Made by a program: the position numbers and the translations under genes. The notes below the pieces were generated by a model. That model had not been told where the DNA came from. It did not search any database and saw nothing but the letters and a program-made list of their open reading frames with translations. Below, piece by piece: positions 29,192 through 36,724 of a DNA stretch of 64,000 bases; position 1 is the first letter of the stretch, and each line of letters begins with the position of its first letter. Source of the DNA: Amphritea balenae (GTDB lineage: Bacteria; Pseudomonadota; Gammaproteobacteria; Pseudomonadales; Balneatricaceae). The stretch spans positions 1 to 64,000 of the forward strand of contig NZ_RQXV01000015.1 in NCBI RefSeq assembly GCF_003858655.1, written 5' to 3'.

Positions 29192-29291
29192 GCATATTTA
29201 TTACACTAAGACCTGAAAGCTATTGGTACCGGGGCTTACGGGAGTTATCCGAAAGTTATGCACAGCGTTGTACGGTCAAAGGTGGGGATAA
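29192..29291. repeat. Duplicated 100-bp module with DnaA-box-like sites, copy 1
   Basis: It opens with GCATATTTATTACACTA and contains TTATCCGAA (29245), TTATGCACA (29256) and TTATCCCCA on the minus strand (29283). A hairpin GATGC-TTA-GCATC and another TTATCCCCA (29329) follow. Copy 2 lies exactly 297 bp downstream. No gene lies in 29100-29706. Confidence 0.8.
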
Positions 29292-29488
29292 AAATAATGA
29301 GTCGCTAGCCGATGCTTAGCATCTTGTCTGGGGATAAAGGTAGTTGAGCCGTCGGCTTTAAAGAAAAAGTCTGAAGTTCGAGTGATTTTTTTGGACAGCT
29401 AATTTTTGTTAGCTCATCTATATTTTTCGAAGACCTGCAACCCTTACCCCTTGATTTTCAGTCTCGATTACAGGCTTTAGACGGACCT

Positions 29489-29588
29489 GCATATTTATTA
29501 CACTACCCCCTGAAAGCCAATGCTGACAGGCTTTAGAGGAGTTATCCGAAAGTTATGCACAGCGTTGTACGCCGATAACTGGGGATAA
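29489..29588. repeat. Duplicated 100-bp module with DnaA-box-like sites, copy 2
   Basis: Same order as copy 1: GCATATTTATTACACTA, TTATCCGAA (29542), TTATGCACA (29553) within a 30-bp identical core, and TTATCCCCA on the minus strand (29580). It too is followed by a GATGC...GCATC hairpin and an AAAGGTAG sequence. It ends about 120 bp before the thioredoxin-like gene. Confidence 0.8.
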
Positions 29589-29706
29589 GAAGAGGGCTAT
29601 TGCTAGATGCTGCTTTGCATCTTGCTCGTGCGAGAACAAAGGTAGATCACCAACGTCATGAACTTGGGGATACTAAGCCTGTCCTATTAGAAACCGGGAG
29701 ACGCAT

Positions 29707-30252
29707 ATGAACTGGATTAACCGAATACCTCAGTTGTTATTTTTTAGCCTGAGTCTGGGCCTTAGCTTCAGCGTACAGGCGGTTCAGTTGGATCGGCCAC
29801 TGCCAGCACCGAACTTTACTCAGACCGATGCTGCAAGCTGGATTAACAGTCCGCCACTATCCCTGAAGGCGCTACGGGGCAAAGTAGTGATGCTCGACTT
29901 CTGGACCTTCGATTGCTGGAACTGCTACCGCTCTTTTCCCTGGATGAATAAGCTTGAGCAGGCGCTCGCTGACGAGCCGTTTACCGTCATCGGTATCCAC
30001 ACTCCCGAATTCAAGCATGAACGTGTCAGAGCGAACGTAGAGACCAAGGTGAAGCAATTTAACTTGCACCATCCAGTGATGATGGATAACGAGTTTCTCT
30101 ATTGGCAGGCGATGGGTAACAAGTACTGGCCAACATTTTATCTGTTAGATAAGCAGGGGCAGGTACGCTCGGTTTATATTGGGGAGACGCATTCGGGGAC
30201 TAAGCAGGCTAAGGCTATTGAAGCGGATATTCGGGAGTTATTAAATGAGTAG
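29707..30252 (+). CDS. Exported TlpA/thioredoxin-like protein (CWNC active site)
   Basis: A 181-residue protein with a signal peptide (cleavage probably after FSVQA) and a thioredoxin fold. The redox motif is CWNC in FWTFDCWNCYRSFPW (residues about 65-79), and the cis-Pro equivalent is in YWPTFYLLD. Closest in type to TlpA/DipZ-C-like periplasmic thiol-disulfide proteins; the CWNC dipeptide is not that of TlpA (CxPC). GGGAG lies upstream of the ATG. It reads opposite to the cassette array that starts just beyond its stop. Confidence 0.85.
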   Translation: MNWINRIPQLLFFSLSLGLSFSVQAVQLDRPLPAPNFTQTDAASWINSPPLSLKALRGKVVMLDFWTFDCWNCYRSFPWMNKLEQALADEPFTVIGIHTPEFKHERVRANVETKVKQFNLHHPVMMDNEFLYWQAMGNKYWPTFYLLDKQGQVRSVYIGETHSGTKQAKAIEADIRELLNE

Positions 30253-30258
30253 CTAGAT

Positions 30259-30316
30259 GCTTAATGCCTAAAGCAGTTGAAGCTTTAGTGGTCGATTGTG
30301 CAGTGCCTTGTTAAAT
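30259..30316 (-). other. Degenerate attC-like site at the end of the array
   Basis: Read on the minus strand: R''-like ATTTAAC overlapping the GNAT stop codon, an inner hairpin CTAAAGC...GCTTTAG, and ATTAAGC where GTTRRRY is expected. The core G is lost and the arms pair poorly, so this is at best a decayed attC. Confidence 0.3.
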
Positions 30317-30787
30317 TGCATTGCGCCCAACTTTCATATGAACAAGCACAACACGTTTACCGTTATTATCAATCCTCTCTTCCAGATCGTAAGGCAGAAA
30401 ACCGAGTTTCTTATACAAAAGAAAACCACCTATATTTTGATTGAAACACGAGACAGTTACCTCTTGTGCCTTGTGTTTTTTAAAGGCTAAACTCATCATT
30501 TGTTTGATGAGGTAACTAGCAACACCTTCACCGCGTACACTTGAAGCTACAACCACATTCCCAATAGAACACCCTTCCTTCCCCCAACGATAGAAGTTAG
30601 CAAAAGCAACTAGATGGCCATTGTGCTCTACCACTGTTGAATCAGAACGGTCTGCGATTGATTTACTTACCTCCTCACTAGACAAGGGGAAAGACGCTGT
30701 AGGAAAACAATAAAACAACTCTTCAGGGCTATCAGGCAGCAGACAGATCTCGGTAATATCTGATTCCTTAGCTTGGCGGTACTGCAC
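30311..30787 (-). CDS. GNAT-family N-acetyltransferase (integron cassette)
   Basis: A protein of about 158 residues with the acetyl-CoA binding motif A, IGNVVVASSVRGEGVASYLI (RGEGVA as Q/RxxGxG/A), and motif B around NIGGFLLYKKLGF. The substrate is unknown. An ATG at 30820 lies inside the upstream attC site, so I prefer GTG 30787, which has AAGGAG 6 nt upstream. It is the last cassette (in reading direction) of the minus-strand array. Confidence 0.85.
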   Translation of the reverse strand: MQYRQAKESDITEICLLPDSPEELFYCFPTASFPLSSEEVSKSIADRSDSTVVEHNGHLVAFANFYRWGKEGCSIGNVVVASSVRGEGVASYLIKQMMSLAFKKHKAQEVTVSCFNQNIGGFLLYKKLGFLPYDLEERIDNNGKRVVLVHMKVGRNAI

Positions 30788-30802
30788 CACTTTCTCCTTG
30801 CT

Positions 30803-30890
30803 ATCTAACGCCTTTAGCATGGGCTCGTGCTGCGAAGCAGCGCGAGTCCAACACAGCGAAGCTGTGTGTGCATGCCTAAACTTGTTATAT
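30803..30890 (-). other. attC recombination site B
   Basis: 88 bp on the minus strand: R'' ATATAAC and R' GTTAGAT (matches GTTRRRY). The L'' arm TTTAGGCATG pairs with an L' arm read as TTTAGCATG, leaving one extrahelical base on the R''/L'' side, as in integron attC sites. The tip holds ACAGC-TTC-GCTGT and GCTGC-TTC-GCAGC hairpins. It separates the tiny-ORF cassette from the GNAT cassette. Confidence 0.85.
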
Positions 30891-30916
30891 TTCTCTCAGT
30901 TCTTTTCACTGGAATT

Positions 30917-31033
30917 TCACCAGATCATCAGCAGGCTAAGCCTGTAAGGAAGGTGGACCTCCCAAGAAATAATGACACTTTCTACTAGATGCTTAACATA
31001 TGACTTAACTTCTCTAAAGACCTTAATAACCAT
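30917..31033 (-). CDS. Small 38-residue cassette ORF
   Basis: MVIKVFREVKSYVKHLVESV begins a 38-residue, basic then hydrophobic peptide. AAAGGAGGG lies 6 nt before the ATG, the best ribosome binding site in the array. The stop is 26 bp before attC B, as in real cassettes. It overlaps the end of an upstream 62-codon ORF, so coupled translation is possible. No family recognised; a larger in-frame ORF to 31186 lacks a good start signal. Confidence 0.5.
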   Translation of the reverse strand: MVIKVFREVKSYVKHLVESVIISWEVHLPYRLSLLMIW

Positions 31034-31211
31034 AAGCAAACCCTCCTTTGGTTGAGATGATAGATAACCGATTATTTCTGATACTACAAATTGCGCCCAA
31101 AAATCGAGCGGATTTATTACAAAAAAGCCTGCCATCATCAGTCTCAGGAGGCCACCTCTGAGAGACACTAAATTGTGTTTCGGCAATTACAGTTATTATA
31201 AAAAAATTCAT
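31023..31211 (-). CDS. Possible 62-residue cassette ORF overlapping the small peptide
   Basis: This frame starts MNFFIITVIAETQFSV and ends in GGFAYGY; its last codons contain the ribosome binding site and start of the 38-residue ORF. It has no clear ribosome binding site itself. It may be a leader ORF or noise. Confidence 0.25.
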   Translation of the reverse strand: MNFFIITVIAETQFSVSQRWPPETDDGRLFCNKSARFLGAICSIRNNRLSIISTKGGFAYGY

Positions 31212-31247
31212 GAAATTTGTTAGCTTATTCTCGACTTCTTAAAAGAA

Positions 31248-31335
31248 ATATAACGCTTCGCTAAGTGGCGAACGTTGGCGAGTCCAGTGGAGGCCGTTTT
31301 TTTGGCCGTAACGATGCTTGAGCGACTTGTTATAT
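31248..31335 (-). other. attC recombination site C
   Basis: 88 bp on the minus strand. R'' ATATAAC and R' GTTATAT are perfect complements. L'' CGCTCAAG pairs with L' (complement CGCTAAG), with one extrahelical base on the R''/L'' side. The central part contains a GGCC...GGCC inner structure. It begins 15 bp after the stop of the upstream cassette gene. Confidence 0.85.
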
Positions 31336-31349
31336 TTTCAACGATAAAC

Positions 31350-31955
31350 CTACGTGTCAGAGCAATTAATATTTGAGTGATCATACTCTCCATCCAGGTA
31401 ATATTTTGAATACATGTATTGGAAATATATTGCTAAACTAGTGTATGAAGCTAAATATGAAATAGCTAGCAAACCATTTTCATCACCCTTGCTATATTTA
31501 TCACGAAATACAATAAGTAAAGATAAATCTTTATGAATATCTTCAATATTCATTTGCGAATCATCAATATATTCTTTGAAATAGCTACGCTTAAGATTTA
31601 TTTCGAAATCAATAATTAAGGCGTAACCACCATGTTTTGAGTATTCATCAAATAAACCTATATTTTGTTTATCTAGAAAAACATCAAAAAAAGTTTCCAT
31701 ATCTTCTGTATGTTCATTTGAATAACCATTTTCGTTAGAGTTATTTTCAATAAGAAAGCACATCTTCTCATGTCTTGAAAAGAATATAGAAGCCTTATCC
31801 ATTCGGTACCTGATTTCAGCTAACAAACGTAATCGCTCCAATGTTAATTCTCGCTCTTGGGAATAAACGCTATAAGAAAAGCCAAACGTTCCGACTATTA
31901 ATGATGAAAGTACCCAAATGCCAAAAGGGGAATTAAGTAATTTCATACTGGCCAT
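31350..31955 (-). CDS. Membrane-anchored cassette protein of unknown function
   Basis: A 201-residue protein with one TM segment (about residues 12-31, GIWVLSSLIVGTFGFSYSVY), then a mostly soluble domain with acidic Asn/Glu-rich and aromatic stretches. No family recognised. The region is visibly AT-rich compared with the core genes, typical of cassette DNA. ATG 31955 (MASMKLLNSPFG) has GAGG 8 nt upstream; the longer frame to 32033 runs into attC D. attC C follows its stop by 15 bp. Confidence 0.75.
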   Translation of the reverse strand: MASMKLLNSPFGIWVLSSLIVGTFGFSYSVYSQERELTLERLRLLAEIRYRMDKASIFFSRHEKMCFLIENNSNENGYSNEHTEDMETFFDVFLDKQNIGLFDEYSKHGGYALIIDFEINLKRSYFKEYIDDSQMNIEDIHKDLSLLIVFRDKYSKGDENGLLAISYLASYTSLAIYFQYMYSKYYLDGEYDHSNINCSDT

Positions 31956-31975
31956 AATACTTGCCTCTTTAGTAA

Positions 31976-32032
31976 ATATAACGCCCAAAGCAGCGGGCGG
32001 CGAAGCCGTCCGACTGCCTTTGCTTGTTAGCA
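31976..32032 (-). other. attC recombination site D
   Basis: 57 bp on the minus strand: R'' GCTAAC, R' GTTATAT, L'' CAAAGGCAG pairing with L' (complement CAAAGCAG) with one extrahelical base, and a GGCGGCGAAGCC-type tip. This is the compact, textbook attC of the array. It starts 16 bp after the potassium-channel stop codon. Confidence 0.88.
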
Positions 32033-32047
32033 CGTTGCCGCTTGGTG

Positions 32048-32821
32048 CTACAACTTTTTAAACCTTTCGAGAAATATATCATTATCTCTATAACCGTCTA
32101 TGACGCTCCAGCCAGCCATGACTTCATAAATGAAGCCCCCAATATATTTAACTTTATCCCCCGAATAAACGTCGAGGTTATTGAGGCGATGCGGATGTTG
32201 AGAGAACCTCGTCAAAAACCTCAATACCTCATGGTCATTAGCTGAAGTATTGTTCAGAGCGAATGTTACCTGTTCGGAAAACATATCTATCTCTACCAAT
32301 AAATCCTGAAGCAGGCCATCATCGGACTCTAGGGCATTTAAAACGACATACCATTTTTCACTATTGTTTTCACTAAAATACTCCCTGAATTTAAGCATCT
32401 CGGGGAGGTGAAGTTTAAGTTTCCAGTCAGTGTTATAGCCTCCTGCAATGGCACGCAGACATATCTCCGTCACAGACTCTCTAAAATTTTTGTATTGCCA
32501 GAGCAAGTGCCCAACAACAGCATCATGCCTTTTCTTTTCCTGAAGCTCAGCCCGTCTCTCCGATACTGAGTTTAAAAAAAGACCGATTGAAACAATGCCC
32601 AGTATAGCTTGTGTTCCTGTCAGTATTCGCCCTGCATCAGTTATCGGAGAAATATCCCCATAACCTAATGTTGTGATTGTAACGACACTAAAATATAGGC
32701 TCTCGACAAACCCAAGTGGTGCTTTCCATAGTGAATCGGCAAGCCAGTATATGATTCCGAATATTGGAACCAGAGATAAATAAAAAATACCGACTGATCT
32801 GGGAGTTAATCTAATTTTCAA
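32048..32821 (-). CDS. Two-TM potassium channel in an integron cassette
   Basis: A 257-residue protein of the Ion_trans_2 type: TM1 (about 10-28), a pore loop with selectivity filter TITTLGYGDISP (about 48-59), TM2 (about 63-86), then a cytoplasmic domain of about 170 residues that is not an obvious RCK/TrkA-N domain. There is no voltage-sensor segment. The start is TTG 32821 with GGAG 5 nt upstream. Directly followed by attC D, it is the first cassette of the array in reading direction. Confidence 0.85.
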   Translation of the reverse strand: MKIRLTPRSVGIFYLSLVPIFGIIYWLADSLWKAPLGFVESLYFSVVTITTLGYGDISPITDAGRILTGTQAILGIVSIGLFLNSVSERRAELQEKKRHDAVVGHLLWQYKNFRESVTEICLRAIAGGYNTDWKLKLHLPEMLKFREYFSENNSEKWYVVLNALESDDGLLQDLLVEIDMFSEQVTFALNNTSANDHEVLRFLTRFSQHPHRLNNLDVYSGDKVKYIGGFIYEVMAGWSVIDGYRDNDIFLERFKKL

Positions 32822-32870
32822 TATTTCTCCGTAAGAGTGCTAACAGCTAAATATACCTAAAAGTGACGTG

Positions 32871-32877
32871 ATATAAC
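32871..32877 (-). other. attC/attI-type core site (GCGTTATAT) at the 5' border of the array
   Basis: The minus strand reads GCGTTATAT, the same core as the R' boxes of attC C and D. No matching L arms are found next to it. It may be the remnant of an attI site or of a lost cassette. From here to 33177 I see no gene; no integrase ORF exists on either strand. Confidence 0.4.
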
Positions 32878-33177
32878 GCGTAAGTTTGATGTATATTTCC
32901 AAAACACTGCACAGCGTTTTGTTGATTAATTATCAATTAAAACAGACGGTTGGATAAGAAATTAGTTTCTAAAAAATCTGCAGAAAAGCATCAAAGTGAT
33001 GACTATCTACATGACTAATTCTATGGTTCTGTGAGGTGACTGCTGGAAGGAGGTAATACCCTTTCTACCTGTAAACTCAGATCATCCGAGTCTGTGCTAC
33101 ATCCGATACTGCTACATGCACTGTTGGCATTCAACTATTAATGTTGATTCCTTGATCCTGATCTTAAGCAGCGGGCA

Positions 33178-33201
33178 ACAAAAAACCGCCAAAAGGCGGT
33201 T
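33178..33201 (-). terminator. Terminator of the minus-strand membrane protein gene
   Basis: Hairpin AACCGCC-TTTT-GGCGGTT followed by TTTTTT on the minus strand, about 40 bp after the stop at 33239. A GCGGC-TTC-GCCGC hairpin lies between. Confidence 0.85.
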
Positions 33202-33238
33202 CTTAAAGAGCTTTTCTAGCGAGCGGCGAAGCCGCGTT

Positions 33239-33931
33239 CTATGCCGAGTCCTGCTCCGCAGGGCCGCCTTCGCGCATAACGCAGTACAGACGATAGCCAT
33301 AGATTGTATAAAGGCAGTTCAGGAAGCCGAAGACGATATCCAGCAGGCGACGGATCATCATGGATTCTATACCCATCATCTGCAGTAACATCTCGATCAG
33401 CAGGTTGCCGCCCAGAAGAATCACAAACAGTACGGCCAGGCCATTTAACAGGGGCCAGAAAAAGTCTGAGCTGTCGTCCCAGCTGTTTTTAAGGGCAGTG
33501 GCCGGGCCTGCTTTTTCGATGATGCAGTGGTACTCGGCAAATGCCCAGCGGATCAGTACGTAGATACCGGGGATGAAGAACAGGAACAGGCCAATCACAA
33601 TACCGAAGGCGCCGAGCATCTTAGTCAGGAATAGCGGCCCCCAGCGGGACAGACCAATTTTCAGGGCGTGCAATGTGCTGATCGGTTTCTCATTAACCAC
33701 TGACTCCAGATAGGCGATGGTGGCGCCGGCATAGAGTGGCAGGAAAATCAGGCTGGTGAGATAGAACATCATCACAGAGTTGTTCATCTGTGGATTTTCC
33801 GGATCAACGGACTGCATAGCAGACATGCTGATCAGTGTAATCAGTATGATGAAAGGTAGCTGGATGCGCATAATCGGCATCAAATTAGCCCGGAAAAAGA
33901 ACCAGGTTTGTTTCAGATAAATGGGGACCAT
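33239..33931 (-). CDS. YciC-like integral membrane protein
   Basis: A 230-residue protein with about six hydrophobic segments: MRIQLPFIILITLISM, a MMFYLTSLIFLPLYAGATI region, GIVIGLFLFFIPGIYVLIRW and two more. The layout and the FIPGIYVLIRW...ALKNSW pattern resemble the YciC/UPF0259 family of inner-membrane proteins of unknown function. ATG 33931 has GGAG 7 nt upstream; the longer frame starts with TTG. It lies 22 bp after rsmC on the same strand. Confidence 0.7.
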   Translation of the reverse strand: MVPIYLKQTWFFFRANLMPIMRIQLPFIILITLISMSAMQSVDPENPQMNNSVMMFYLTSLIFLPLYAGATIAYLESVVNEKPISTLHALKIGLSRWGPLFLTKMLGAFGIVIGLFLFFIPGIYVLIRWAFAEYHCIIEKAGPATALKNSWDDSSDFFWPLLNGLAVLFVILLGGNLLIEMLLQMMGIESMMIRRLLDIVFGFLNCLYTIYGYRLYCVMREGGPAEQDSA

Positions 33932-33953
33932 AGCGGCTCCGTACAAAATAACG

Positions 33954-34997
33954 TTATTGCGGCTGAGCCAGCAGAACTAGTTTAAAACTGCCGTTAGCGG
34001 CAACGGTCTCAATACTGTCGAACATATTCAGGGCTTTACGTTCCAGCGGAATATGCAGGTTCACCACAAAGCAGGCCACACCGTTAGCTTGTAGCCGGCG
34101 CCGGGCAGTATTAAGAAACCGGTCGGTCAGGTCGCCCTGAGTGCTAAAGCCCTGATGGAAGGGTGGATTACAGATGATCAGCGGGAATTTGCCCTGAATA
34201 CCATCACCGCAATCGGCGGCGATCACTTCCGCTTCAATACCCTGACGGTCAAAGTTTTCCTGGCAGAGTCGCACGGCGGCAGCGTTGTTATCTGTCGCGG
34301 TAATTTTACCGCCTAAAGACGCACAATTGAGCGACAGGTAGCCATATCCACAGCCCAGATCAAGAATGCTTTCCGGGGCGTTGGGTAACCGTTCCAGAAA
34401 CAGGTTCAGCTCTTCAATCAGGTAGGCACTGCCTTTGTCTATCTTATTCCAGCCATAGACGCCGGGTTTGCTGATATAGCTGTAGTTGTCATCGTTGGCG
34501 ACTTCACGAAGTTCAGTATAGTGCTGGTCTTCGAGTAGTTCGGTATCTGCGGCGCCGGGGGAGCTGAGGATGCCCATCCAGGTGTTCTTATCCGCTTTAA
34601 CCATCTCCATCTGTCCGGCAAACAGTTTCTTAGCTTTATCCAGATAGGTTTTGATACCTTCGTTTTTAAGGCCGGAGATGCAGAGTTGACCGCCAGGCTT
34701 CAGGATTCTGATGGCCTGATTAATCACATGATGAACGACCGGCTTCTCTTTCGAGATACGGTAGAGAATTTTATCCACACTGTGATCGTTGTAACCCGTA
34801 AAATCAAAGTCAGAAAAGGTTGCTTGCCAGCCGGCATCATCCAGCTGCTGGCGCAGATCGAAGCGGTTGGTGATGACGGTGACTTCAGTATTGACCCGGT
34901 TCATCTGGTTAAGCAGATTTTCATCGGCGATCCAGAGGGCGGTACCTGATGCGTTGTCCAGTTCCGGTTTTAGCAGGTTAAACGCTTTATCGATCAT
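33954..34997 (-). CDS. rsmC: 16S rRNA (guanine-1207-N2) methyltransferase
   Basis: This 347-residue enzyme methylates G1207 of 16S rRNA. It has the duplicated RsmC layout: a degenerate N-terminal methyltransferase half, then the active C-terminal half with SAM motif ILDLGCGYGYLSL and catalytic NPPFHQG. Length agrees with E. coli (343). Its ATG overlaps the rsuA stop by 4 nt, so two 16S modification genes are coupled. Confidence 0.95.
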   Translation of the reverse strand: MIDKAFNLLKPELDNASGTALWIADENLLNQMNRVNTEVTVITNRFDLRQQLDDAGWQATFSDFDFTGYNDHSVDKILYRISKEKPVVHHVINQAIRILKPGGQLCISGLKNEGIKTYLDKAKKLFAGQMEMVKADKNTWMGILSSPGAADTELLEDQHYTELREVANDDNYSYISKPGVYGWNKIDKGSAYLIEELNLFLERLPNAPESILDLGCGYGYLSLNCASLGGKITATDNNAAAVRLCQENFDRQGIEAEVIAADCGDGIQGKFPLIICNPPFHQGFSTQGDLTDRFLNTARRRLQANGVACFVVNLHIPLERKALNMFDSIETVAANGSFKLVLLAQPQ

Positions 34998-35686
34998 TTG
35001 AAGGAAGTAACCTCTTGTTCGGTAAGGAAGCGGTATTCGCCGGGTTCAAGCTGCTCATCTAATGCTATCGCGCCAACTTGCTCACGGTGCAGACCGATAA
35101 CCTTATTGCCTACGGCAGCAAACATACGTTTTACCTGATGGTAACGGCCTTCGTGCAGCGTGACCCGGGCACTATTCTCAGACAGTATTTCCAGCTCTGC
35201 AGGCAGTGTTGGCTTATCTTCGTTGCGTAGCTCAATACCCTGGGCAAACTGTGCAATGTAATCTTCAGAGACCGGCTCAGCGGTAGTGACCAGATAGACT
35301 TTGTCGCACTGATGCTTAGGTGACGTCACGCGGTGGGACCATTGGCCATCATCGGTTATCAGTACCATGCCAGTGGTGTCGATATCCAGCCGGCCAGCTG
35401 GGTGAAGACCCTTGATGTTCTCCAGGTCCAGCAGATCAATCACTGTTGGGTGTTCAGGATCTTCAGTCGCACAGACCGTACCTTCAGGCTTATTCAGCAT
35501 CAGGTATTTTGGGCCCGGTGGTGCCAGAATCCGACCATCCAGTTGTACTTCATCACCGGCTTTGACCTGATAGCCCTGATCCTGATTGATCTCGCCATTG
35601 ACCTCAACATTTTTACATTTGATCTGACGTTTAGTCAGACTACGGGGTAAGCCGGTCACCTGGCTGAGATATTTGTCCAGTCGCAT
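34994..35686 (-). CDS. rsuA: 16S rRNA pseudouridine-516 synthase
   Basis: A 230-residue protein of the RsuA family. An N-terminal S4 domain (MRLDKYLSQVTGLPRS) is followed by the catalytic domain, with the nucleophile Asp in AGRLDIDTTGMVLITDDG and YHQVKRMFAAVGNKVIGLHR near the end. The fit to RsuA (231 residues in E. coli) is better than to RluB/E/F. It is coupled to rsmC. Confidence 0.93.
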   Translation of the reverse strand: MRLDKYLSQVTGLPRSLTKRQIKCKNVEVNGEINQDQGYQVKAGDEVQLDGRILAPPGPKYLMLNKPEGTVCATEDPEHPTVIDLLDLENIKGLHPAGRLDIDTTGMVLITDDGQWSHRVTSPKHQCDKVYLVTTAEPVSEDYIAQFAQGIELRNEDKPTLPAELEILSENSARVTLHEGRYHQVKRMFAAVGNKVIGLHREQVGAIALDEQLEPGEYRFLTEQEVTSFK

Positions 35687-35838
35687 CGTTATAGATCTGC
35701 TCTACAATAAAAAAAGAGGGCTAGTATACCTCATGAGTTCATACATTCCGATAAGCCTTGAGGAAGCTGAGTAGAATGCAAAAATAGCAGTAATGCGATA
35801 AGATAGCGGCCTTTCAAATCTGACCTGTGTGATATCAA

Positions 35839-36675
35839 GTGAAGCTGTTCGTAGATAACCTTACTAATGTTGATTTTTCCTACCTGCATCCGCAGCGAGG
35901 CCTGCTGGGCGAGTCCTGGCTGGTACAGCTGGTGTTGGATGGAAGTTTGAATGATCAGGGTATGATCTGTGATTTTGGTATCGTTAAAAAGGCGGTAAAA
36001 CAGTGGTTTGATAACTGTATCGATCACGCGCTGGTGGTCCCGGCCGGGATGGATAATCTGCAGGTTAAGCAGGCGGATGGTGAAACGTCGGTAAACTGGC
36101 AGTATCCGGCGGGCGGTAAGTTTTATTGTCGCTCCCCTGAACAGGCGATCGTGCTGGTGGATCTGGAGCAGATTACCGAAACCAGTCTGGCGCAATGGTG
36201 TCGTGATCAGTTACTGGCTATTTTCCCTGATGAGGTAAAAGGGCTGGAGATCAGTTTTGTACCTGAAGCGATCAGTGGCGCGTTTTATCAATACAGCCAC
36301 GGCCTGCAGCAACATGATGGCAACTGTCAGCGTATCGCTCACGGGCACCGTTCCCGTATTGAGATCTTTCTTGATGGTCAGCGTGATACCGGTGTCGAAC
36401 AGCAGTGGGCCGAAACCTACCATGATATCTATATAGGTACCCGTGACCATCTGGTGAGTGAGCCGGGTGCGGAGCATCATTACCGTTACGAAGCACCGCA
36501 AGGGGAATTTGAGATTCGTCTGCCGGCGCAATATTGCTATCTGATTGATACTGAAACTACCGTTGAGCAGATCGCCTGCCACCTTGCGCAACAGGTTAAG
36601 GCTGAGCATTCTGATCGGGATGTGATGGTAAGAGCCTTTGAAGGTGTAGGCAAAGGCGCGATTGCGACGGCCTGA
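35839..36675 (+). CDS. Two-domain PTPS/QueD-like protein
   Basis: A 278-residue protein of the 6-pyruvoyl-tetrahydropterin synthase superfamily. The second half has the zinc/catalytic set: FYQYSHGL...NCQRIAHGHRSRIEI. The first half has a T-fold with DHALVV but GES where the HxH zinc ligands should be. It looks like a fused pair of T-fold units in which only one retains the metal site. Role in queuosine or folate-like pterin metabolism is inference. GTG start with no clear ribosome binding site. Confidence 0.7.
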   Translation: MKLFVDNLTNVDFSYLHPQRGLLGESWLVQLVLDGSLNDQGMICDFGIVKKAVKQWFDNCIDHALVVPAGMDNLQVKQADGETSVNWQYPAGGKFYCRSPEQAIVLVDLEQITETSLAQWCRDQLLAIFPDEVKGLEISFVPEAISGAFYQYSHGLQQHDGNCQRIAHGHRSRIEIFLDGQRDTGVEQQWAETYHDIYIGTRDHLVSEPGAEHHYRYEAPQGEFEIRLPAQYCYLIDTETTVEQIACHLAQQVKAEHSDRDVMVRAFEGVGKGAIATA

Positions 36676-36724
36676 GCTCGAAAGCGATCAATCACTTCAT
36701 CGAACCTAAGCTATCCGCCAGGAG

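Noticed and set aside
29707-30252. Thioredoxin-like gene as an integron cassette
   Set aside because: It reads opposite to the cassettes and no good attC site follows its stop.
31956-32033. Longer start for the cassette membrane protein (ATG 32033)
   Set aside because: The extra codons are simply the translated attC D site.
33041-33070. GGAAGGAGGTAATACC as a 16S rRNA 3'-end fragment or strong ribosome binding site
   Set aside because: No reading frame follows and the surrounding sequence does not match rRNA.
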